The notes beneath the pieces were generated by a model. The model saw only the letters and a list, made by a program, of their open reading frames with translations. It was not told where the DNA came from and made no database searches. A stretch of 64,000 nucleotides of DNA, taken from contig NZ_FOPH01000014.1 in the NCBI RefSeq assembly GCF_900113415.1, positions 35,451 through 99,450 of the forward strand. Reading direction: 5' to 3'. Each line of letters starts with the position of its first letter. Position 1 is the first letter of the stretch. Origin of the DNA: Oribacterium sp. WCC10 (GTDB lineage Bacteria; Bacillota; Clostridia; Lachnospirales; Lachnospiraceae). Below, in pieces: positions 8,148 through 15,525 of the stretch. Both the position numbers and the translations under genes were made by a program.

Positions 8148-8239
8148 ACAATTGCCACTTAGATAGCTGAGCTATCCGGCAGGCCGCTCCGACTCTTACA
8201 ACTGCCACTTCGATGAATGAACATCTAGCAGGCCGCTCT
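8148..8239. repeat. Two tandem 50-bp hairpin-bearing repeats
   Basis: ACAAYTGCCACTT begins at 8148 and at 8198, and each copy ends in GCAGGCCGCTC. The middle of each unit forms its own small stem (GATAGC/GCTATC in one, GATG/CATC in the other). The stems differ while the flanks are conserved, which is compensatory-looking and suggests RNA or cruciform structure. Confidence 0.65.
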
Positions 8240-8435
8240 ACGTACCAAGAAGTTCAAGCGAAAACAATGCAAAATTCAATATTTTAATTATAAGAAACAG
8301 TGAACTTTTTGTAAAAATAGTAGCATTTATGTCAGCACATACCTTTAATGAATAGACACTTTGATAAGTTTCGGTATAACTTTTTATCATATGCTAGAAT
8401 AGATTTGAAGATAATGACGTTGATTGGAGGAATTA

Positions 8436-8972
8436 ATGCCTACAGGTTACAATTTGAATCCGAATATTCAAATGAAAATAGAGGATGAAAGAGCCGGGAG
8501 GCTCGACTACGTTTATGAAACGCTTCTATCTATAAATGAGTGTCAGGCAAGGATAGGAAGGAAAGTGACGGGAAAGCTTTCAGAGTACGAAGTGGAGACT
8601 AACGATGGGGTCTTATACATACTATTTGCCGATAATACAGAAAATACAGGCGGACTATATGTTGCACATCCACAGAAATACGCTGTCAGATTTGAAAGCA
8701 TAAGCGATAAAACCTTGATAAGGGTCAGATACATCTGGGAAAACGATACGATAAGTGTACAATACCTTTTAAGAGAGGATATTGACGCATTTTTCGAGAC
8801 TTTGTTTGATGCATCTGTATCTGAGGCTAAAAAAATGATTTGGGTGGATTCTGCAGAAGAGTTTGTTCAAAAAGATCCATTGGGAATACATGGCACAAAA
8901 AAATTTTGGATAATAAGCACAGCTTTTGTTGTGATATGGATTATGTGTATTCTATTTTCGAGTGTGCATTAA
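8436..8972 (+). CDS. Tail-anchored hypothetical protein (178 aa)
   Basis: The true start is ATG 8436: the TTGGAGGAATTA before it is the ribosome site, although TTG 8424 is in frame. The N-terminal 150 residues look soluble and mixed alpha/beta. The C-terminus is a single hydrophobic segment (WIISTAFVVIWIMCILF), so the protein should be anchored in the membrane by its tail with the bulk in the cytoplasm. It is followed after 17 bases by the WYL regulator gene and is probably in one operon with it. Function unknown. Confidence 0.65.
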   Translation: MPTGYNLNPNIQMKIEDERAGRLDYVYETLLSINECQARIGRKVTGKLSEYEVETNDGVLYILFADNTENTGGLYVAHPQKYAVRFESISDKTLIRVRYIWENDTISVQYLLREDIDAFFETLFDASVSEAKKMIWVDSAEEFVQKDPLGIHGTKKFWIISTAFVVIWIMCILFSSVH

Positions 8973-8989
8973 CAGGGGGGAATAAAAAG

Positions 8990-9991
8990 ATGTCCAGAGG
9001 CACCAACCAGAAGTTTAAGTTCACCTATCTCATGAAGGTAATGCTGGAAAAGACTGATGATGATCATGCACTTACCATGTCTCAGATCATGGAAGAACTT
9101 GAAAAGTACGATGTGACAGCGGAACGTAAAAGCATATATCAGGACTTTGCGGATATGGAGAAGTTCGGGATAGACATCATCAAGGAGCAGGCAGGACGGG
9201 ACACATTGTATCATGTAGCTTCCAGAGAGTTTGAACTTGCAGAGGTAAAGCTTCTCGTTGATGCCATACAGTCTTCAAAGTTCATCACTCAGAGTAAATC
9301 CAGGGATCTGATCAGCAAGCTAAAGACATTTGTCAGTGAATATCAGGGAAGCACACTCCAGCGTCAGGTTTTTATCGATAATCGTGTGAAGTCCATGAAC
9401 GAAAGTGTTTTCTACAATGTTGATGAAGTCTATAATGCCATCAATGAGAATAAGAAGATCCGCTTCAAGTATTATAAATGGGATATCAATAAAAAACTTG
9501 TTCCCCGCCGAAACGGAGACTGGTTTATATTAAGCCCATGGGCGCTTACCTGGATGGATGAGAACTACTATATGGTTGCATTCGACGAGTGGGATGGCAA
9601 GATAAAGAGCTACCGTATAGATAAGATGATGCGAATATCAATCACAGATGAAGCCCGCGTCGGTAAGAAAGAATTCAAAGAATACGATATGGCGAAACTA
9701 TCGAAATCAACATTCAGCATGTATGGCGGACCTAAGAAAAGAGTGACCATACAGCTTGATAACAGTATGTGTGGGGTCTTTCTGGATCGATTCGGAAAAG
9801 ATGATATATCATTCCGCCCTGTTGATGATACCCACAGCGAGTTCTCGGTAGAAGTGAATGTGAGCCCACAGTTCTTTGCCTGGATCTTTGGCCTTGGAAC
9901 TAAAGTTAAGGTTGTGGGACCGGAGGATGTTGTTAAAGAGCTGAAGGACTACGGGAAGGCATTTCTTGAAAATTATAAGGAGATAAATTGA
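8990..9991 (+). CDS. WYL-domain transcriptional regulator (DeoR-type HTH)
   Basis: An N-terminal winged helix (about residues 10-75, with ALTMSQIMEELEKYDVTAER) is followed by a WYL domain holding IRFKYYKW, LSPWALTWMDENYYMVAF and a KSYRIDKM strand. The C-terminal WCX-like region ends in VKELKDYGKAFLENY. The ATG at 8990 lies after a GGGGGG purine run; the longer open frame upstream overlaps the previous gene in another frame and is not used. WYL proteins bind ligands or nucleic acid and regulate defence or stress genes. It heads a run with a small membrane protein and a secreted protein. Confidence 0.85.
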   Translation: MSRGTNQKFKFTYLMKVMLEKTDDDHALTMSQIMEELEKYDVTAERKSIYQDFADMEKFGIDIIKEQAGRDTLYHVASREFELAEVKLLVDAIQSSKFITQSKSRDLISKLKTFVSEYQGSTLQRQVFIDNRVKSMNESVFYNVDEVYNAINENKKIRFKYYKWDINKKLVPRRNGDWFILSPWALTWMDENYYMVAFDEWDGKIKSYRIDKMMRISITDEARVGKKEFKEYDMAKLSKSTFSMYGGPKKRVTIQLDNSMCGVFLDRFGKDDISFRPVDDTHSEFSVEVNVSPQFFAWIFGLGTKVKVVGPEDVVKELKDYGKAFLENYKEIN

Positions 9992-9994
9992 AGA

Positions 9995-10192
9995 ATGAAA
10001 AAAATGGTATTGAAAATTGTTTTTGTCATAGTGACAATAGTTGCTTTATGTGGTCTGTACTTAATTATTAATGGCTCATTGGAGATGTTTCCCACGGAAG
10101 AACAGATTGAAAAAACACGTATTACAGGTTGGATAATGTTGTCAGCCGGAGTGTTTATTGACGGTATTATATGTAAAGGAGACCAACTATGA
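9995..10192 (+). CDS. Small membrane protein (65 aa)
   Basis: Starts three bases after the WYL gene and overlaps the next start by four bases (ATGA). Two hydrophobic segments, LKIVFVIVTIVALCGLYLI and WIMLSAGVFIDGII, indicate two membrane passes. No family recognised. The tight packing argues that it is a real gene in this operon. Confidence 0.6.
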   Translation: MKKMVLKIVFVIVTIVALCGLYLIINGSLEMFPTEEQIEKTRITGWIMLSAGVFIDGIICKGDQL

Positions 10193-11199
10193 TAAACGAA
10201 AAACGACATGGTATAAGATATCTATATTTGATAACACTTTTTACCCTTTTGATTTCTATGACATCTTTTGCTGATCAGACTTACTATTATGCATACACAA
10301 TAATGCCTGAGGAATCTCCCTATAGAGATTTAAGTAATTCCAGAAAGTCAATATCTGTCACGGAAAATAATGATGGAAGTTATACTGTAGATGATGGTTA
10401 TTCATCTGTGACATTAACAAAAGCTGATGATGGATCATATTATGGCATGACCCAATATATTTCATATTCACTTAATAACGATCAGCTGTCATTAGGATAT
10501 GATGATCCAAGTGCAGATATATTTTTAGCATCACCATTTACCGGAGGATGGGTCGATTTCGATAATAAATGGTATTATCTGGGAGACGATGGTAAGGCTC
10601 TTACCAATACGACAACTCCGGATGGATATCAGGTCAATGCTTACGGACAGTGGGTTGTGAATGGAGTTGTCCAGACAAAAGGAACTGAACAGAATGTGTC
10701 AGGTGGAATCACACCAACTATATGCGAGAAGTATAAGGACATCGTGATGCAGGAGCATTCTAAATCCAATGGTACCGGCTACAAACTTTTCTATCTGGAT
10801 GATGACAATATTCCAGAAATGACGGTTAATTATCCGGGATATGGCCTGAAGATATTATCAAGTGATGGGGTTAATGTTTACTTCATAGCAGCTGATTCTT
10901 ATGGTGATTATTTTCTGCCTTATGGAACTCATGGAAGAGACTATATCTGCTATGAGCGTTCCGGACGGATTGATACCGGTGCTAATGTAGATGCAACCAC
11001 GACATTTATACCGGAGTACCTATTCTATGACAAAGTTAACAAAGCCTTTGTCTATGCAGATACAGCACCGGCAATATCCGGTAATTTCACCGAGCTATGC
11101 TACGATGATCTTTCTGCAGCGGAGATGTTAAGGGATCTTGATTATCTGGCGCAGGGTAAACAGCCTTTAGGCAGTGGTGGAGACTGGGCTGAAGGATGA
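10189..11199 (+). CDS. Secreted protein with a choline/glucan-binding-like repeat
   Basis: A signal peptide (YLYLITLFTLLISMTSFA, cut near residue 28) leads into a beta-rich region. Around residues 120-155 a cell-wall-binding repeat is visible: GGWVDFDNKWYYLGDDGKA followed by YGQWV. The C-terminal half contains LFYLDDDNIPEMTV, like the calcium-binding FG-GAP-type segments of surface proteins. It is expected at the cell surface. The start overlaps the small membrane gene and has AAGGAG before it. Confidence 0.7.
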   Translation: MINEKRHGIRYLYLITLFTLLISMTSFADQTYYYAYTIMPEESPYRDLSNSRKSISVTENNDGSYTVDDGYSSVTLTKADDGSYYGMTQYISYSLNNDQLSLGYDDPSADIFLASPFTGGWVDFDNKWYYLGDDGKALTNTTTPDGYQVNAYGQWVVNGVVQTKGTEQNVSGGITPTICEKYKDIVMQEHSKSNGTGYKLFYLDDDNIPEMTVNYPGYGLKILSSDGVNVYFIAADSYGDYFLPYGTHGRDYICYERSGRIDTGANVDATTTFIPEYLFYDKVNKAFVYADTAPAISGNFTELCYDDLSAAEMLRDLDYLAQGKQPLGSGGDWAEG

Positions 11200-11324
11200 T
11201 CATATAAAACAAATATCTCAAATATGAATATGGAACGGACGAGAAATTTGGACAAACCAAGTTCCTCGACCGTTCCTATTCATAGCAAATTATTATTGTG
11301 GTATGGTCAGGTATCTGTTTCATT
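11200..11324. other. Short gene-free stretch after the secreted protein
   Basis: I see no gene or clear terminator here. A GAACGG/CCGTTC dyad (about 11232 and 11269) with ACGAGAAATTTGG/CCAAGTTCCTCG between could form a hairpin ending the operon. Confidence 0.35.
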
Positions 11325-11910
11325 CTATTTATTCTTTTTGTTCCGGGAGAGTTTGTCCAGGATAAGCTTAACCATATACTGCTGTTTGCCCGTGCTAATA
11401 TCTTCTACATACGCAGAGAATACGTACCCACTGCCAATAAGCCTTGCGATAGCTTCATTATTATACCTGGTCACATAACCGAGATGCATACCCTCATTTG
11501 TATTTATGCTATAGCCCATTGGTCATGCTTGTTTTCAGGCTCACGCTTAAGCTTAAGTTCCGTTCCCGGAACCAAAGACTCAAGAAGTTTCATCCCTTCG
11601 TCAGTTTCTTTTGTGAAATGATAATGCATTCCGGCAACTCAACCTATAAGTACCAGTATCCGGTCAGGATGCTTTTCTTTTAATGTTTCTTCCTTCCGGG
11701 CTGATATTTTAATTTCCTTGACCTGAGCTTCATAGCTTTTGATCTGCTTAATATAGTACTCTAAATCAGGTTTTTCGAGATTCATGAAATGATTAGCTTC
11801 CTGTATTCATGTCAAAACCTCATAGTCATCCGTTTCTATGGTTACATAACAAGTATCGTAAGGTTTAAAGAGTTTTATTAGTATCCCAATGATGTGATCA
11901 GTAAAAATGA
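11325..11910 (-). pseudogene. Decayed HIRAN-domain gene
   Basis: On the minus strand, successive frames give DDYEVLT-stop-IQEANHF, LEYYIKQIKSYEAQ, AGMHYHFTKETDEGMKLLE, then REPENKHDQWAIA and finally EGMHLGYVTRYNNEAIARLI. Together these form a helical lead and a HIRAN domain, a DNA-end/stalled-fork binding domain. The reading is broken by a TGA near 11810, another TGA after VLIG, and a frameshift near WAIA. Only the last 64 codons are open. HIRAN proteins often sit with nucleases or helicases in phages and islands. Confidence 0.75.
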
Positions 11911-12110
11911 GCTTCTATAATCCTGGATTTAATAAAAAACGAAGTAAAAGAACAAATGTGCTGGCATTTTTAATGTACATATCTGGATGTAGTATATGGG
12001 CATACAGATAATCCAAATGAAAAAGTAATTGGTATCTTCTGACTGTTTTTGGGGAAAATATAAAAATGCTGAACAGCATAGGATAGTAGTAATGATCAAG
12101 GAGGTTCTGC

Positions 12111-12413
12111 ATGAAGCATATCGTTGTTGATTTGGAAATGAATACTATACGTAGAAAGGATGAAGCCCGCAGAATATGTGGATTCGAAACTATCGAGATC
12201 GGTGCAGTTATGTTGGATGATAATCTGCAGGAGATTGCATCTTTTCGTACATATGTAAAGCCGGAACATTGTGATGGCATCGCAAAGAATATAAGTAGGC
12301 TCACCGGAATCACTGACGATAACGATGAAGGGAAACTAGACGGAGCTGAAATGGCTTTTATGGATGAAGTGTTGTTCTCGGACGAGGACAAAGATGATGA
12401 TTGCGAAGATTAA
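12111..12413 (+). pseudogene. Truncated DEDDh 3'-5' exonuclease
   Basis: The start is good (AAGGAGG then ATG 12111). The first 68 residues match the N-terminus of KapD/DnaQ-like exonucleases: IVVDLEMN (catalytic Asp and Glu), then TIEIGAVMLDDN and ISRLTGIT. The remaining exonuclease motifs II and III are absent. Instead there is a short acidic tail (FSDEDKDDDCED). It cannot be an active exonuclease; it is a fragment fused to foreign sequence. Confidence 0.7.
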
Positions 12414-12714
12414 TAAGAGATAAGACTGTATTAAGATAATTGAAAATAATTTTATATTAGCTTTATATGATATAAGAATGCTGATGACAGTCATGTCAAT
12501 AACAAGTCAGCCTATGATAAACAGTATCTGGAAGGAAGATACGGAGCTGATCCATATCTTGAGAATATGCTTGATGGAGGTTCTTTTGTATGAGTCTGCA
12601 CCCATTATAGCGATCAGATATATTGATTGCATGCATCAACCATGGGTACAGTGACAAACTGAGGTACGGACTGTATAATTTATGTGTTGAACGAGAAGGA
12701 AATGGAGTACATCG
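12414..12714. other. Intergenic stretch with a gene fragment and a promoter
   Basis: An open 38-codon fragment at 12477-12593 (ADDSHVNNKSAYDKQYL, ending LDGGSFV) has no start codon and looks like the tail of a lost gene. A likely promoter, GTGACA (12651-12656) and TATAAT (12674-12679) with a 17-bp spacer, precedes the DUF1016 gene. Confidence 0.5.
12651..12679 (+). promoter_or_regulatory. Probable sigma-A promoter of the truncated DUF1016 gene
   Basis: GTGACA and TATAAT are spaced by 17 bp. The start codon lies 36 bases after the -10 box, with GAGAAGGAAATGGAG as the ribosome site region. Confidence 0.5.
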
Positions 12715-13215
12715 ATGAGTGAGATGATAAAAGCTGATAAGGAATACTTGGATTGGATAGCAGACATAGCCATGAGATTCAAGCAGAGTCAGATAAAAGC
12801 TGCTACCAAGGTTAATGTAGAAATGCTTAGATTTTACTGGAGTCTTGGAAAAGACATATTTGAAAAAGATGTAAGTAATAAATATGGCACGAGTTTTTAT
12901 AAAAAAATTAGTAACGATCTTCAATCCGAACTTCCAAATATTAAGTCTTTTTCTGTTACCAATCTTCACTATATGAGGTGGTTCTACGAGTTATATCCTA
13001 ATGCCGAGAATTTACCCCAACTTGGGGGAGATTCTGAAAAGGTAGCAAATTTACCTCAAGCTGGGGTAAATTCTGAATCGTTGATTTTTAGTATTCCGTG
13101 GGGACATAATAAGCTTATTATTGACAAGAAACTTTTTTACTACTTTAGATGGTATTCATATGTAAAAGTAGAACTGCCTCTTTTTTCTTCATTCAAAGCA
13201 CGTCCTTTAAAATAA
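12715..13215 (+). pseudogene. YhcG/DUF1016 protein, 3' truncated (nuclease domain lost)
   Basis: Residues 1-100 are a DUF1016 N-terminal domain: YLDWIADIAMRFKQSQIKAA, RFYWSLGKDI and KSFSVTNLHYMRWFYELYP. A linker of two 13-residue repeats follows (NLPQ-type), then IFSIPWGHNKLI, where the PDDEXK nuclease domain should continue. Instead the frame runs into unrelated sequence shared with the convergent gene and stops at 13213. The intact paralogue layout is seen at 41330-42421. YhcG proteins are predicted DNA nucleases; this copy lacks the catalytic part. Confidence 0.75.
13009..13072. repeat. 39-bp coding repeats, each a near palindrome (DUF1016 linker, copy 1)
   Basis: AATTTACCCCA begins at 13009 and AATTTACCTCA at 13048, 39 bases apart. 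The second pairs with TGGGGTAAATT (13062-13072) around a three-base loop; the first pairs partially. The same 39-bp period with a different stem sequence is present in the second DUF1016 gene at 41623-41688. Confidence 0.75.
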
Positions 13216-13400
13216 GTATTGCCGACATGATCCATAGCGCGAGCTACATTGTCATAGCAGGAATTTGATGCATATTGATCCATACCAGGAAGCTTTCTGG
13301 CGTCTAGAGCAGTGAGCTGAGCTATCGGGGTATTTAGAGAAGATAAATAATCTTTTATAATTAGCGCCATCGATTCATACTTATACATACCCTTTTCCAT
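13140..13400 (-). CDS. Small hypothetical protein (86 aa)
   Basis: The ATG at 13400 has a strong ribosome site (GGAGGAGGTAAAGAAT). The protein begins MEKGMYKYESMALIIKDYLS and contains LDARKLPGMDQYASNSCYD. No family recognised and no membrane segment. Its 3' end overlaps the tail of the truncated DUF1016 frame, so the DUF1016 truncation probably happened by joining to this gene. It lies directly downstream of the frameshifted zinc-ribbon gene. Confidence 0.5.
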   Translation of the reverse strand: MEKGMYKYESMALIIKDYLSSLNTPIAQLTALDARKLPGMDQYASNSCYDNVARAMDHVGNTYFKGRALNEEKRGSSTFTYEYHLK

Positions 13401-13419
13401 TATTCTTTACCTCCTCCGG

Positions 13420-13919
13420 TTAATCGTGATCAGGGATTAAGTTTTCTATATACCGACACTTAGGATATCGACTGCATCCCAAGAACTGATTACCTTGATA
13501 GTTACCTTTTTTTGCTGTTCTGAGAACCATCTTACTTCCACATCTTGGACAGAGCTTTTCCTTAGGTTCTGAAGGGGGGTGGAATCATCCGGTGTATGTG
13601 ATGGATACCCTGCAGATGATGTAATAATAGTGGTGGGCGCAGATTCATGTTCTGTAAGCACCTCGGATTCAAGAGATTCTTTCAGGGTGTTGAATTTTTT
13701 AATATAGTCTTTTCTGTCAACATGGTTAATTGAAAGGATCTTATTTCCTAGTTCCAGGAGTTGCTTTCTACTGCTCTTAGAGTCAGATTTATATTTTTTT
13801 AAGGTATTATTTTCTATGCTCATACAGTTTTTGTAAATAAGCATATGACGTTCATTCTGTGTAATGTGGCTGTGAAAACAGCCGATATTGCTAGAATATG
13901 GTATTCCTTGAAGATTCAA
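13420..13919 (-). pseudogene. Frameshifted gene with a topoisomerase-type C4 zinc ribbon
   Basis: The open frame from 13919 runs through a Ser/Lys-rich region, but its C-terminus is out of frame. Shifting at the six-G tract (13574-13579) restores LCPRCGSKMVLRTAKKG, then FLGCSRYPKCRYIENL, a four-cysteine zinc ribbon as in topoisomerase I tails and in NERD-type nucleases, ending at 13420. The N-terminal piece may be the end of a NERD-like domain. A single homopolymer slip would repair it, so it could be phase variable or a recent pseudogene. Confidence 0.65.
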
Positions 13920-14060
13920 ATTATAATTTGGCTAAGCTTATGGATTATAATAGATGTATCGTTGAGATCAAATTAATAAGCTTTCTCAGGATGATTTTGA
14001 CAGAATAGAAAAGCAGTTAAGAGAGGATCTTGAAAACTACTACGCTGATATGGGAGGATT
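13920..14060. other. Remnant of a lost gene before the lipoprotein
   Basis: Within this short gap an open fragment (LSQDDFDRIEKQLREDLEN, ending ADMGGL) overlaps the next start codon as ATGA. It has no start and follows a TGA. It looks like the C-terminal piece of a gene formerly co-transcribed with the lipoprotein. Confidence 0.4.
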
Positions 14061-15374
14061 ATGAGAAGGACTAACATAAAATGTTTAATCGTAATTGCCG
14101 TGTGCGCCATGGTTATACTTTCGGGATGTGAATCAAAGGATCAGATAATGGACGGTGACGGTATGTTTCAGACATTTTCCTATACGATTATAACACAGGA
14201 TGATGCAAAACGTATGATGGAGCAGGATGACGGTCATGTGATTGTTGATGTCAGAAGACAGGATGAGTATGTTGAAGGGCATATTCCCGGAGCCATACTT
14301 ATACCTAATGAAACTATAGAAAACGATCCGCCTGAAGAATTACCTGATTATGAACAAATCATTCTTGTTTACTGTCGCAGCGGACGGATGAGCAAAGAAG
14401 CTTCTCAGAAACTCGCTGACATGGGATATAAGAATGTTTATGAGTTTGGGGGCATTATAGACTGGACAGGTGAAGTTGTGAAAAGTGAAGTAACAGAAGA
14501 AACATCTGAGGAAACAACAGAGGAAAAAACTGAGAACAAGGCTGAGAAAACAACAGAGGAAAAGGCTGATCCGGTCAATAAAGAGGTAACTCTCCGATTT
14601 GATTCATTTGACGGAGGTGGACCGGAATATAATGTGATCATTAAGGACGAAAGCATTGTATCTTATACCGCTATGAGGGAGTATGCCAAAGAAGATCATG
14701 ATATGATGACTGGTGCCGGATATGATGAGGTGTTCACGTTCACGGGAATAAAACCAGGTGAAACAGATATGCTTATAGAGGCGCGTTCACCGATAGCTGA
14801 TAATCTTGATATGAACTATAAGGTAGTCGTCAGTGAAGACCTGAGTGTAAAAATAGAAGAGGTTTCAGTAAATGAGGTAGTCGAATCGGTTGATGAAGAA
14901 GTCGACCCTTACTGGGGAGTATTGCTTAGTTACAAAGAGGCCCAGGATGCAGGATATACAGAAGAAGAGTTAAATGAGAGAGGATATAAAACAGAACTCA
15001 TTCAGCATGGATGGCCGAAAACAACAAATAATAATGAGGTCAGGTATCACTATTATGACATAAACAACGATGACTGGATTGATCTTATAATCACATATTA
15101 TGGGCAGATTGTGGATATATATTCACATGATGGAGATGCCGTATACTCTTATGGTACACCATATAGAGGAATTGCCGAGCTTTATCCTGATGGCTCCCTT
15201 TCAGAGGTGGTCACCATGGGGGTTAAGGGATCTAGTACAAGGTGGTATAGATATGATGAAAAGTCAGGGAAATTCCTTAAGGCAGATGGAGAACTACATC
15301 CAAAAGAATCGCCAGTTATCATGCCAGAGGGCAGAAAGATATCCGATGTGGGAGCGTCCAGGCTGTCAGACTGA
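14061..15374 (+). CDS. Lipoprotein with rhodanese domain and chagasin-like domain
   Basis: The signal sequence ends in the lipobox LSGC (Cys24), so the protein should be a membrane-anchored surface lipoprotein. Residues 45-135 form a rhodanese domain with IVDVRRQDEYVEGHIPGA and the active-site loop CRSGRMS. A Glu/Thr/Lys-rich linker follows (about 140-175). The segment around 175-260 resembles chagasin-like (I42) protease-inhibitor folds (AGYDEVFTFTGIKPGETD). The last part has DINNDDWIDLIITYYG, a VCBS/FG-GAP-like strand. The start has GGGAGG before ATG. The combination of rhodanese and inhibitor-like domains on one lipoprotein is uncommon. Confidence 0.75.
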   Translation: MRRTNIKCLIVIAVCAMVILSGCESKDQIMDGDGMFQTFSYTIITQDDAKRMMEQDDGHVIVDVRRQDEYVEGHIPGAILIPNETIENDPPEELPDYEQIILVYCRSGRMSKEASQKLADMGYKNVYEFGGIIDWTGEVVKSEVTEETSEETTEEKTENKAEKTTEEKADPVNKEVTLRFDSFDGGGPEYNVIIKDESIVSYTAMREYAKEDHDMMTGAGYDEVFTFTGIKPGETDMLIEARSPIADNLDMNYKVVVSEDLSVKIEEVSVNEVVESVDEEVDPYWGVLLSYKEAQDAGYTEEELNERGYKTELIQHGWPKTTNNNEVRYHYYDINNDDWIDLIITYYGQIVDIYSHDGDAVYSYGTPYRGIAELYPDGSLSEVVTMGVKGSSTRWYRYDEKSGKFLKADGELHPKESPVIMPEGRKISDVGASRLSD

Positions 15375-15525
15375 TTGAATTGCCCAGAGATGTAGATGCC
15401 CTCTTAATCTGAATCATAATATGAGGTTAAATCTGATGGTTCTCCCCGATATTATAGCCGCCTAAGCTATGAAATTGGTGGTAGGAACTCTTACGGCCAA
15501 GCAGGGGCGCATGGAGGTATTACCT

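Larger units (their letters stand above)
7921..8435. other. Gene-free stretch packed with inverted and tandem repeats
   Basis: No gene is visible. The stretch holds an ACTTTTGAC/GTCAAAAGT inverted repeat (about 7950-7991), an AAATCACGTGC/GCACGTTGATTT hairpin near 7997-8021, the perfect palindrome at 8098-8141, and two 50-bp tandem repeats at 8148-8239. The density of dyads suggests MITE/REP-type DNA or a structured RNA. Confidence 0.65.
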
